From NCBI GenBank assembly GCA_900604495.1, contig UWOR01000009.1, positions 1-64,000 on the forward strand: 64,000 nt of DNA, given 5' to 3'. The stretch comes from Desulfovibrio sp. Marseille-P6017 (lineage in GTDB: Bacteria > Bacillota_A > Clostridia > Peptostreptococcales > Peptostreptococcaceae). The notes below the pieces were generated by a model. It made no database searches, was not told where the DNA came from, and saw only the letters and a program-made list of their open reading frames with translations. Shown one piece after another: positions 1 to 10,800 of the stretch; positions within the stretch are counted from its first letter, which is position 1; the number at the start of each line of letters is the position of its first letter. Both the position numbers and the translations under genes were made by a program.

Positions 1-2
1 AT

Positions 3-1393
3 TCACAAATGAATGAAATTATAAATTATTATACAGAAACACTGCTAAGTGCTGGTATTGTAGATAATTCTATTTCAATATATTTATATAATAAATATTT
101 ATTAAGTGATAATGACTATATAAAGAATTTAGAAAAAAATATTAATTATATAATTGTAGATAGTCTAGAAAGTTGTAGTAGTGCAGAGGTTGATTTTATA
201 GATATAGTATCATCTTTTGCTAAAGATAGTTATGTTTACTTCAATAGTAGTAGAGATTATTCCTCATTTAATAATATAGATATGGAATATATAAGAGAGA
301 AAATAATAAAAACTTTTATAAATGCAAAAGTAGAAAATACAAATGAATTAGTCGGTAACATAAATCTTGAAGATTTATATTTGAAAAATGTTGATATTGA
401 ATTAAATCAAGGAAGTCAATTGTACAGTCAAATGATTCAAGAAGTTACAAATAAAATTATAGATCTGGTAAACAGCAATATTAAACCTAAAGATATAGTT
501 ATACTATCACCTATAAATAACAATATTTTAGACTACCAAGTAAAATATATATTAGATAAATATAATATTGGTGTAATAAATACAAAGAAAGATAAGAAAA
601 TTGTCGATTATCCATATGCAAATGCACTAATCGTAGCTGCATGTATATTTTATGATTATGAACAACTTATAAAGGAAGAAGAATATATAAGTTTTATAGA
701 GACAGTTTTTGAAACAAATAGAATACAAGCTTTAAAATATTTAGGGATAAAGAAAATAATGAAAATTATCAAGAATTAATAGAATATATAAAAAGATATA
801 AGTCAGAAAACATAAAGATATATGAATTTTTAATGAGATTTTATATAGATAAAATGTTGAGTTTAAAAGAAGGTAAATTAAATGTAAGAATATGTAGACA
901 TATTATACAAGAAAGTGAGATATTTACAGATAATATAAATCTACTAAATTTAGATAAAAATAAATCAAAAGAAAAAATATTTATAGATGTATTAAAAACT
1001 ACAATAAAAGATTACTATTTATCTAAGGAAATTCAAGATATTAAAGAAAGTAATAAAATCATAATATCTACTCCATATTCTTATATAACATCTAATTTAG
1101 ATAGAAAAGTTCAATTATGGGTAGATATAGGAAGTAATGCTTGGAATATGAAAATTGAAAAAGATATAAGTAATGTAATCGTACTAAGAAAATCTTATAA
1201 TGAAAATAAAATTTATACTGATGATATGGAAGAAGGATATAAAAAGTACTATCTATATAATATGATCTATAATTTATTAGATAGTGCTAAAAAGGTATAT
1301 GCGTATAAAAGTGATTATACTGTAAATGGATATATGCAAGAAAGTATACTATATAGTCTCTTATTAAAACTTGTAGATAAAGGAGGTGAGTAG
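3..1393 (+). pseudogene. AddB/UvrD-like helicase-type protein, 5'-partial and split by a -1 frameshift
   Basis: The reading frame is open to the window edge and the ATG at 9 has no ribosome binding site, so the gene probably starts upstream. The frame runs to a stop at 777-779, but homologous-looking coding sequence continues in the -1 frame from about 713-737 through 1393 without a gap. The join lies between a -1 frame stop at 710 and the frame-0 stop. It includes T TTA AAA at 731-737, a canonical-type -1 slippery heptamer. The visible protein resembles the C-terminal helicase half of degenerate UvrD/AddB proteins (the KPKDIVILSP segment; the STPYSYITSNLDRKVQLWVDIG segment, like helicase motif V). 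No Walker A is visible in this part. It lies directly upstream of a UvrD helicase and a RecB-type nuclease, suggesting one complex. A sequencing indel, a true mutation or programmed shifting are all possible. The family assignment is inferred. Confidence 0.6.
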
Positions 1394-1394
1394 T

Positions 1395-3602
1395 TTGAAT
1401 AAAATAAATTATAGAGAAGATCAAATCCCTATAATAAATTATAAATCAGGGACTATGGCAGTACCTGCAGTACCTGGAGCAGGTAAAACTTTTATTGTCA
1501 CAAATTTAGTTGCGAAATTGTTAGAAGAAAACTTAAATGAAAAAGGTAAAATATTAATACTTACATATATGAATAGTGCGGTAAATAACTTTAAAGGAAG
1601 AATTAAAAAAATATTAGAAGAAAAAGATATTCAAAAACATAATTTATATGAAGTTATGACTATACATAGTTTAGCAGTAAAGATTATAAAAGAAAAACCT
1701 GAGATAATAATGTTAAGTGATGAATTTAATATAGCAGATGACTTACAAAAAAATATAATACTTACTGAATGTATAAACCGATATAGATTAAGTGGTGGGG
1801 AAAAGATATTTAACTTTTTTTTAAAAGAACAAAAAAGTGAACGCTGGAGAGACATAAGTTTAGAAAATTGGGATAGAGGTTTTTATGATTTAATTGGAAA
1901 CGCAATAAGTGAATTAAAATATAAAGATATAACACCAGATAAATTAGAAGAAAATATATCTAGTGATTATAAAGGAATGCTTAGGATAGTACTTCCAATA
2001 TATAAGGAATATGATAGAAAATTAAAACAACAAGGATTATTAGATTATGATGATATTTTAGTTTTAGGATATAAAGCTTTAAGCATAGATGATGATTTAA
2101 GATCTAAATTTCAAAATAAATATACATATGTATTTGAAGATGAATGTCAAGATTCAAATGAGATACAAGGAAAAATTATTAAACTAATATGTGAAAAGAA
2201 TAATAACTTAGTTAGAGTTGGAGATATAAATCAAAGTATAACTGGTACTTTTTCATCAGCAGACCCAAAGTATTTTAAAAACTTTATAGACAATGCAGAT
2301 TATTGCTATAGAATGGATATGTCTAATCGAAGCTCTAAGGACATACTTGATTTGGCAAATGAATTAGTAAGTTATGTAACTAAAGAATTTAATCAAGTTG
2401 AATGTAGAGAAGCATTAGAGGATATGAAAATAAAGACTGTTCCTGAAAATAAAGGATACAAAGAAAATCCTAAACCAGAGAATTATACTATAAATGCTAT
2501 AAAGTATGAAACTTGGAAAGAAGAAATAATTAAAACAGTAAGATTTACTAAAAATATAAAGCATAAATATCCGGACAAAAGCATTGGTATATTGGTTCCT
2601 TTTAATGACCATGTAAGTCAAGTTGGAAGAGAGCTAGAAAATGTAGGTTTAGAGTTTGAGGAATTAGGACCAAACTCAAGTAATAAAAGAAAAACTTTGA
2701 ATAATATAGGATATATAATTGATTTTGTTTTAAATTGTGATAATATAAATAAGCTTATAACAGTATTAGATAAAGCGTTTATACACAGTGATAATGAACT
2801 GTGTAAGAAAGATTTTATAGAAATACTAAAAAAATATAATACAGAAGAGCTTATATATAATGAAGAAATTCAATCTAATTTAATTTTAGATACACATGGA
2901 GAAATATTTAAAGGTTTTAAATATGGTGTAGATTCATTAAAAGAAATTTTAGCATACCCCATAGTAAGATTAGACTTATTTATATTGTTTATAGGTGAAA
3001 AATTAAACCTTGAACAAGAAGATAGGGCAATAGTTGATTATATATCATTTTATGTTAAATTTTTAATATCGGAAAATATTAATACAAATCTTCAAGACGT
3101 ATATAACATAATAGTAGATACAAGAAATAAAGTTTTTTCTCATATAATAGAAGTCGTATATGAGATAAATGGATATGAACCATCTCCGGGTAGTATAACT
3201 GTATGTAACTATCATAAATCAAAAGGACTAGAATGGGATTGTGTATTTTTATTAGGATTAAGCGAGTTTAATTTTCCTGATAACGTTAATCAAAAGTTCC
3301 AATGTGAAAAATGGTACTTGAAGGATAAATATAAAAATCCTGAAGCTATAATAAAGAAAGAAATAGATGCTATTATAGAAGGGTACAATGGTATAGATTA
3401 TGAATATCAAACTAAAATAAACATAATAAATGAAAAGATAAGATTATTATATGTTGGAATAACAAGAGCTAAGGAAATGCTTATAATGTCTACATGTTCA
3501 TTTAAGGATGAAGTTGATGTAGGTAATGAAAGAAAAAGGCAAAATCCATGCATATATTTATGGAAGCTAAATAATTATATAAAGTTAAAAAGAGGGAAGT
3601 GA
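1395..3602 (+). CDS. UvrD/Rep-family superfamily 1 DNA helicase
   Basis: Predicted ATP-dependent 3'-5' DNA helicase/translocase of about 735 residues. Visible motifs: Walker A VPGAGKT near residue 25-32, motif II FEDECQDS (DECQ in place of the usual DExQ variants), motif III VGDINQSI, a motif V region with HKSKGLEWD, and motif VI LLYVGITRAKE. All ATPase motifs look intact. I choose TTG at 1395: AAGGAGGTG at 1379-1387 sits about 8 nt upstream, whereas the GTG at 1386 lies inside that Shine-Dalgarno sequence. It starts 1 nt after the preceding gene and 5 nt before the nuclease gene, so translation is probably coupled. The trio looks like a second AddAB-like helicase-nuclease placed just before addBA. 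The role in DNA repair or restriction of foreign DNA is inferred. Confidence 0.85.
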   Translation: MNKINYREDQIPIINYKSGTMAVPAVPGAGKTFIVTNLVAKLLEENLNEKGKILILTYMNSAVNNFKGRIKKILEEKDIQKHNLYEVMTIHSLAVKIIKEKPEIIMLSDEFNIADDLQKNIILTECINRYRLSGGEKIFNFFLKEQKSERWRDISLENWDRGFYDLIGNAISELKYKDITPDKLEENISSDYKGMLRIVLPIYKEYDRKLKQQGLLDYDDILVLGYKALSIDDDLRSKFQNKYTYVFEDECQDSNEIQGKIIKLICEKNNNLVRVGDINQSITGTFSSADPKYFKNFIDNADYCYRMDMSNRSSKDILDLANELVSYVTKEFNQVECREALEDMKIKTVPENKGYKENPKPENYTINAIKYETWKEEIIKTVRFTKNIKHKYPDKSIGILVPFNDHVSQVGRELENVGLEFEELGPNSSNKRKTLNNIGYIIDFVLNCDNINKLITVLDKAFIHSDNELCKKDFIEILKKYNTEELIYNEEIQSNLILDTHGEIFKGFKYGVDSLKEILAYPIVRLDLFILFIGEKLNLEQEDRAIVDYISFYVKFLISENINTNLQDVYNIIVDTRNKVFSHIIEVVYEINGYEPSPGSITVCNYHKSKGLEWDCVFLLGLSEFNFPDNVNQKFQCEKWYLKDKYKNPEAIIKKEIDAIIEGYNGIDYEYQTKINIINEKIRLLYVGITRAKEMLIMSTCSFKDEVDVGNERKRQNPCIYLWKLNNYIKLKRGK

Positions 3603-3607
3603 TTTAA

Positions 3608-4330
3608 ATGAATAAAAATTTACAGTATTTAATATATAGTCAAAACTCTATAAATACATATAAATCATGTCCTCTAAAATTTAAGTATAAGTATATTGAT
3701 AATATTAATTGGAAATTTGATGATTTTACATCAGAGGAATATTATAAAAGCTTAAAATCAGGACGAGAATTTCATTTATTATGCGAAAGATATTTTAGTA
3801 ATATTCCGTTAGGGGAAATTGAAAGTGAGAAGTTTAATAAATGGATTAAAAAAATAAAAGATCTAATTCCAATATCAAAAGATTATATATATTTACCAGA
3901 ATATGAAATAAGATATAAGCTAAATGGAAATGAAATACAGGCAAAGTATGATTTAATTATAATAGGAAAAAATAGTATAGATATATGGGATTGGAAGACG
4001 GAATCAAAACAAATTGATTATAAGAATGTAGAACAAAGAATGCAGACAATGGTATATTTAAGTTTAGCAAAGGAAGTTATACCAAAGTTATTTGATTTAA
4101 ATATAGAACTAGAAAATATAAAAATGTATTATTACCAACCTGAGTTTGATTATGAACCAATAATTATTAAATATAATGAAGAAAATCATAAAAAGTATAT
4201 TAAAAAGATAAGTGAATATATAGAGATTATAAAGCGAACTAACTATGATGGTAATGATGGTGATATAACTATAGAAAAAAATAAAAGGCATTGTAACTAT
4301 TGCGAATTTGACAAGCTTTGTAATAAGTAA
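3608..4330 (+). CDS. RecB/Cas4-like PD-(D/E)XK nuclease with Fe-S cluster ligands
   Basis: 240-residue nuclease of the PD-(D/E)XK (PDDEXK_1) superfamily. Visible active-site pattern: GxxxH-like motif around G52-H56, D115, then D128-W-K130 (the DWKTES stretch) and Q146xxxY150. Four cysteines, C21 in CPLKF plus C229, C232 and C238 at the C-terminus, match the split 4Fe-4S arrangement of Cas4 and the AddB nuclease domain. ATG start with GAAGTGATTTAA upstream, 5 nt after the helicase stop. It probably cuts DNA unwound by the neighbouring helicase. There are no Cas genes or CRISPR repeats in the window, so a Cas4 role in spacer acquisition is unlikely. Confidence 0.82.
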   Translation: MNKNLQYLIYSQNSINTYKSCPLKFKYKYIDNINWKFDDFTSEEYYKSLKSGREFHLLCERYFSNIPLGEIESEKFNKWIKKIKDLIPISKDYIYLPEYEIRYKLNGNEIQAKYDLIIIGKNSIDIWDWKTESKQIDYKNVEQRMQTMVYLSLAKEVIPKLFDLNIELENIKMYYYQPEFDYEPIIIKYNEENHKKYIKKISEYIEIIKRTNYDGNDGDITIEKNKRHCNYCEFDKLCNK

Positions 4331-4344
4331 CGCAGGAGGTAAAA

Positions 4345-7300
4345 ATGGGACTTAAGTTTATATTAGGTAGAGGAGGCAGCGGAAAGTCTACCTATATGCT
4401 AGAAGAAATAAAGAAGAAAGCTCAAGAAAATGAGGTAACTCCGATAATAATGCTAGTTCCAGAACAATATACCTTTGAAATGGAAAGAAGAATGAGTAAC
4501 TTATTTTCAGGAGATGAAAAAGATAAGTATTTAAGAGCAAGAGTATTGAGTTTTAAGACCATGAGTAATATAGTCTTTTCTCATGTTGGAGGATTAACAA
4601 ATGTTAATATAAATTCAAGTGGAAAGGCTATTATTACTAGCAATGCTATAGAAAGTGTAGCAAAAGAATTAAATATATTTTCAAAATCAGCTACTCAATC
4701 AGGTTTTATAAGCTCAATAGTAGATATGATATCTGAACTTAAACAATATAATATAAGTCCAGAAATACTTGAGCATGTAAGTGCTGACGTTGAAAATGAA
4801 ACTTTAAGTTTAAAGCTAAAAGATATAAGTAAAATATATGAGGCATTTGAAAGTAAATTACATGAAAAATATGTAGACTCTCAGGATATGATTAATTTAT
4901 TAGCTGATAAGATAGAGTCATGTACATACTTTGATGGATGTTATATTTATATAGATGAATTCACAGGTTTTACACCTAATCAATACAGAGTATTAAAAAG
5001 TTTACTGCATAAAGCTAAAGAAGTAAATATGTCTCTTACATTAGATAGTGTACCAAATTTTTCATACAATAAAACTGATGCATTTTCTAGAACAAAATTT
5101 ACCTATGAAAGATTAAATAAACTTGCATTAGAAGAAAGTGTAAAAATACATACACCTATAAATATAAATAATAGTATTATTCCTAGGTTTAATGGAAATA
5201 AAGAATTACATCACTTAGAAAGATACTATAATGCTTATCCATATAAGATATATGAGGATGAAACAAATAATATACAAATAAAAGAGTTTAATAACTTATA
5301 TTCAGAAGTTGAAGAAATAGCAAAAGAAATAATTCACTTGGTAAGAGATAAAAAGGTTAGATATAAAGATATAACTATAGCAACTAGAGATTTAAATAGA
5401 TATGATTTTTTAGTACATTCTATATTTAATGAATATGATATACCTAATTTTATAGATAAAAAAAGGGAAGCTAAAAGTAATCCAATAATTGTTCTTATAA
5501 TATCGGCTCTTGAAATGAAAAATAGAAGATATAGCTATGAAACTATGTTTAGATATCTAAAGAGCGGTCTTTTAGGTATAGATAATAATGATATAAGTTT
5601 ACTAGAAAATTATGTTCTTGCTAACGGAATTAGAGGTAAAAAGTGGTTTGAAGAAAAGTGGAATTATAGAATAAATGGAAACTATAACACAGAAGAAACT
5701 GATTATGAAATAGCTTTAAAAGAGAGAATAAATCAAATTAAAGATAAAGTTATTTACCCTATAATGAAGCTTCAAGATAAGCTATTAGGAAGAAAAACTG
5801 TAATAGAGTTATGCCAATATATATATGAATTTTTATTAGATATAAATATCCCAATTACTATAGAAAAAATGATATTAAATTTCAAAGATAAAGGTGAATT
5901 AGATATAGCTAATCAATATTCTCAAGTTTGGGATATTGTGGTGGATATACTTGATCAAATGGTTGAAATAATGGGGAATGAAAAAAAATCATTGGATGAA
6001 TTTATAAGACTTATAAGTTTAGGATTTGATGAATATGAGCTAGGACTAGTTCCTCCAAGTATAGATCAAGTTCTTGTAAGTAGTGTAGATAGGATGAAAA
6101 ACCCTAATACAAAATACTTATATTTAATAGGTACTACAGATGGAATATTTCCTCTTATATCAAAGGATAGTGGATTATTAAGTGATAATGATAGAGAAGA
6201 CTTAGGACAAAAAGGAGTTCAAGTTGATATAGATAGTAAAACTAGGACTTTTGAAGAACAGTTTTTAGTTTATAAATCACTTACTTCTACTATGGAAAAC
6301 TTAATTGTAACTTATCCAATATCTGACCATGAAGGTAAAACTTTAAGGCCATCAGTTATAGTTTCTAGATTAAAGAAAATATTTCCTAAAATAAATAATA
6401 AAAGTTATTTATTAGAAGAAGATATAAATAGTAATCAAGAGATATTAAATAGTATAACTGTGAAAGCTCCTACATTTAATAAACTAATAAATGAAATAAA
6501 AGAATTTGAAGAATCTAAAGAAATAAAAGATATTTGGCTAGATGTATATAGATATTTTATACAAGACGATGAATATAAGGGTATTTCAAGGAAAGTTATA
6601 TCAGGATTAAGTTACACAAATCAGGTAGAAAAGGTAGAAGAAGAAAAAATTAAAAGATTATATCAAAATAATTTATTAAGTGTATCAAGAGTTGAAAAGT
6701 ACTCTCAATGTCCATTTGCATATTTTATACAGTATGGTCTTAAAGCAAAGGAAAGAAAAGAGTATTCATTTACTGCTCCAGACTTAGGAAACTTTATACA
6801 TAATATATTAGAGAGTTTTTCAAAATCATTAGCAAAAGATAATCTACATTGGGAAGATGTAGATATTAATTATATAAAAAATAAAGTATCTATATTAGTT
6901 GATGAGATTATAGATAAAATACCTGGATATATATTAAATAGTTCAGAAAGATATAAATATTTAGCATTTAGATTAAAAAATATGTTAATAGCAGCCTTAA
7001 ATGTAATAGCAGAACAAATAAAGCAAGGATCATTTGAACCTAGTGATTATGAAGTTGAATTTGGTATAAATGGAAAATATCCGCCGATAAAGTTAGTATT
7101 AGATAATGGTGAATGTATTAACTTAATAGGTAAAATAGATAGAGTAGATGAATTTGAAGAAAATGAAGATAAGTATATAAGAATAGTTGATTATAAATCA
7201 GGTAATAAGTCAATTAGCTTAAGTGATATATATTATGGTTTACAGTTGCAATTATTAGTTTACTTAGATGCAATACTTGAAAGTGCAAGTAAAGGTCATG

Positions 7301-7800
7301 GAAATCTAAGTCCAGCTGCTATTTTGTATTGTAGGATAGATAATCCAATAGCTAAGTTCAATGAGGATAAAGATGATGAAGAAGTAAGAGAAGCAATTCT
7401 TAAAGATATGAGGATGAAGGGCCTAATAATAAAAGATGCTCATATTATAAAAGAAATGGATAAATCATTAGCAGATGGAGAACGAAAATCATCTCTTGTT
7501 ATACCGGCTAATTTAACTAAGGATGGAAATATTGGAAAAAATACAAATGGTGTTACTTATGAAGAATTTGATATTCTAAGAAAATATGTAAAAAGCACAG
7601 TTAAAAATATATGTACAGAAATGATGAGTGGAAATATACATATTGGACCTTATAAAAATAAAAATGGAACATCTTGTGATTTCTGTAGCTATTCGGCGAT
7701 TTGCCAATTTGATACTACAGTTAGAGATAATAAGTATAGAATACTAAATAATAAAGATAACGATGAAATTATTAAATTAATGAAGGGAGAGTGTGATTAA
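4345..7800 (+). CDS. addB: ATP-dependent helicase/nuclease subunit B
   Basis: AddB subunit (1151 aa, normal family length) of the AddAB double-strand-break resection enzyme, which processes DNA ends and recognises Chi before RecA loading. N-terminal Walker A GRGGSGKST near residues 8-16. The C-terminal nuclease domain has DYKSG near residue 949 and split Fe-S cysteines: CPFAYF near 789 and the CDFCSYSAIC group near 1111-1120. RBS AGGAGGT lies before the ATG at 4345. The stop overlaps the addA start by one base (TAATG), indicating translational coupling. Confidence 0.97.
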   Translation: MGLKFILGRGGSGKSTYMLEEIKKKAQENEVTPIIMLVPEQYTFEMERRMSNLFSGDEKDKYLRARVLSFKTMSNIVFSHVGGLTNVNINSSGKAIITSNAIESVAKELNIFSKSATQSGFISSIVDMISELKQYNISPEILEHVSADVENETLSLKLKDISKIYEAFESKLHEKYVDSQDMINLLADKIESCTYFDGCYIYIDEFTGFTPNQYRVLKSLLHKAKEVNMSLTLDSVPNFSYNKTDAFSRTKFTYERLNKLALEESVKIHTPININNSIIPRFNGNKELHHLERYYNAYPYKIYEDETNNIQIKEFNNLYSEVEEIAKEIIHLVRDKKVRYKDITIATRDLNRYDFLVHSIFNEYDIPNFIDKKREAKSNPIIVLIISALEMKNRRYSYETMFRYLKSGLLGIDNNDISLLENYVLANGIRGKKWFEEKWNYRINGNYNTEETDYEIALKERINQIKDKVIYPIMKLQDKLLGRKTVIELCQYIYEFLLDINIPITIEKMILNFKDKGELDIANQYSQVWDIVVDILDQMVEIMGNEKKSLDEFIRLISLGFDEYELGLVPPSIDQVLVSSVDRMKNPNTKYLYLIGTTDGIFPLISKDSGLLSDNDREDLGQKGVQVDIDSKTRTFEEQFLVYKSLTSTMENLIVTYPISDHEGKTLRPSVIVSRLKKIFPKINNKSYLLEEDINSNQEILNSITVKAPTFNKLINEIKEFEESKEIKDIWLDVYRYFIQDDEYKGISRKVISGLSYTNQVEKVEEEKIKRLYQNNLLSVSRVEKYSQCPFAYFIQYGLKAKERKEYSFTAPDLGNFIHNILESFSKSLAKDNLHWEDVDINYIKNKVSILVDEIIDKIPGYILNSSERYKYLAFRLKNMLIAALNVIAEQIKQGSFEPSDYEVEFGINGKYPPIKLVLDNGECINLIGKIDRVDEFEENEDKYIRIVDYKSGNKSISLSDIYYGLQLQLLVYLDAILESASKGHGNLSPAAILYCRIDNPIAKFNEDKDDEEVREAILKDMRMKGLIIKDAHIIKEMDKSLADGERKSSLVIPANLTKDGNIGKNTNGVTYEEFDILRKYVKSTVKNICTEMMSGNIHIGPYKNKNGTSCDFCSYSAICQFDTTVRDNKYRILNNKDNDEIIKLMKGECD

Positions 7801-10800
7801 TGAGTTCTCCTAAATGGACAATAGAACAACAATCAGTTATAGATAGTAGAAATTGTAATCTTTTAGTTGCGGCCGCTGCAGGTTCAGGAAAAACAGCAGT
7901 ATTAGTTGAGCGTATAATACAAATGATAACTGATAAAGATAATCCGATTGATATAGATAAATTACTAGTAGTTACATTTACCAATGCAGCTGCATCTGAA
8001 ATGAGAGAAAGGGTGGGAGATGCAATAGGTAAAGCCCTTGATGAACATCCAGAGAATACTAATTTACAAAATCAACTTGTACTTTTAAATAAGGCAAGTA
8101 TAACGACTATACACTCATTTTGTTTAGAAGTTATAAAATCTAATTTTCATAGGATAAACTTAGATCCTAACTTTAGAATAGGAGATACTACTGAGTGTAC
8201 AATATTAAAAACTGAAGCCTTAGAAGATGTATTTGAAGAATTGTATAAGGAAAAGGATTTAGGATTTTTAAATTTAGTAGAAAGCTATGCTGAGAAAAGA
8301 GGAGATAATGAACTTCAAAACATTATTCTTAGCATATATTCATTTGCTATGGCATCTCCTTATCCAAGTGAATGGTTAATTAAATCAGCAGAAGATTTTA
8401 ATATAGATGATAATTTTGAATTTGAAAAATCAGCATGGGCTAAATCTATACTAGATACAGTTAGAATAGAAGTTAGTGGAATAGAAGTTAGTATGAAAAA
8501 AGCTTTAGAAGAAGTTGAAGATATTTTAGAATTAGAAACATTTACAGATAAATTAAGAATAGAATATCTAAAAGTAAAAGATTTACTTAAAGCTTGTAAT
8601 ACATCATGGAATGAAACTTATACAAGAATGTCTTCTATGACTTTTGAAAACTATGTAAAGGGAGTAAAGAGGATTCCAAAAGATGCTCCAATATATATAA
8701 AAGAAGCTAAAGATAAAGCTAAATCAATAAGAGACAAGGCAAAGAAGTCATTAGAAGATATAATACAGAGCAGTTTTTATAAGGATACAGAAAGCATAAT
8801 TGAAGAGATAAAATATTTGTATCCGATAGTAAAATCTATTTCTAGTACAATAATTAAATTTGAAGAAGAGTATTCTAAGAGAAAAAGAGAAAAGGGAATA
8901 ATCGATTTTAATGATATTGAGCATTTTGCTTTAAAAATATTAACTCAAAGAGATGAAAATGGAAAAATACTAACAGATGAGTTTGGTAATTCTATTCCAT
9001 CAGAGATAGCATTAGCATATAGAGATAAATTTTATGAGATATTTATAGATGAATATCAAGATAGTAACCTAGTACAAGAAGTATTACTTAGTACAATAGC
9101 AAAAATACAAACTCCAAACAGATTTATGGTTGGTGATGTTAAACAAAGTATATATAGATTTAGACAAGCAAAACCTGAAATATTTCAAGAAAAATATGAA
9201 ACTTATGGAGTAAATGAAGGAAGCTTATATAGAAAAATAATGTTATACAAAAACTTTAGAAGTAGAGCTGAAGTTTTAGATTCTGCTAACTATATTTTTG
9301 AAAATATAATGAGTAAAAATATAGGTGAAATTGAGTATACAGAAAAAGAAAGGTTAAACTTAGGTGCTAATTTTAAGGAAAATAATGATGAAAATATAAT
9401 AGTAGGTGGTCCAACTGAAGTACATATAATTCAAAAAAGCAAGGTTGAAGATTTAGATGATAATACAGAAGAAAAACAAGATGAAGAAGAAATAGATAAT
9501 ATACAATTAGAAGCTAGAATGGTAGGAAAAATCATAAAAGATTTGATGACACCTAATAAAGATGGAAAAATTCAAATGATTTATGATAAAAAAATAGATT
9601 CTTATAGAAGAGTAGAATTTAAGGATATAGTAATACTTCTTAGAGCAACATCTGCGTGGGCTCCTGTATTTGCAGATGAACTTATGAATATGGATATACC
9701 AACTTATGCTGATATAGGCGTTGGATATTTTGATACAATAGAAATAAAAACAATGATATCTCTTCTACAAGTTATAGATAATCCTCTTCAAGATATTCCA
9801 TTGTTGGCAGTATTAAAATCACCTATGTTTGGTTTTACACCAGAAGAGTTAATAGATATAAGATTAGAAAATAAAGAAAAATCATTTTATGAAGCTTTAG
9901 AAGACTTTTCATATGAAAGGGTATTAGAAGTAAACAATGATGAAGATCAAGTTATAAATTTAGGAAAAGTATATGAAGAACTAGAAGATATACATACAAT
10001 TAAAGACTTTAATACATTTAGTAATTTTGGAGATTTTAATGAACTTGGTCAAATAGACTTAGATATACAATCTGGTGAAATAAATGAAATAAGTTATGAT
10101 AATAAGGTGTTTAATTTATCAGAAAATCCTCAAATAAGAAAAGCTCAAGAGTTTTTAATTAAGTTAAAAGATTTTAAGGAAAAATCATTATATATGAGTA
10201 CTGATGAATTTTTATGGTATTTATATACAAAAACAGGATATTATGCATATGTAGGAGCACTGCCAAGTGGAAGCCAAAGACAAGCAAACTTAAAGATATT
10301 ATTTGAAAGAGCTAAGCAATTTGAAGAAACAAGCTTTAAAGGTATATTTAATTTTATAAACTTTATAAGTAAATTAAAAAAATCTAATACAGATATGGGA
10401 AGTGCTAAAACCCTTGGAGAAAATGCAGATGTTATTAGAATAATGAGCATACATAAAAGTAAAGGATTAGAATTCCCTGTTGTCATATGTAGTGGTATGG
10501 GAAAGAATTTTAACACTCAAGATTTTAAGAAAAATATACTGTATCATCATTCATTAGGATATGGACCACAACTTGTAGATTTTGAAAGAAGAATATCTTT
10601 TCCAAGTATAGCAAAGGAAGCATTGAAAAATAAGATCAATATAGAAAATTTATCAGAAGAAATGAGAGTACTATATGTTGCTTTTACTAGACCAAAGGAA
10701 AAACTTATAATTACAGGTTCTACTAAAAAAATAGAAGATAGCATAAAAAAATGGTCATCAGAATTAGACAGTTCTAAAACAATTTCTCAGTACTCTATTT

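Noticed and set aside
3608..4330. Possible Cas4 of a CRISPR system
   Set aside because: No cas1, cas2 or repeats nearby; the helicase neighbours and the AddB-like layout fit end-resection better.
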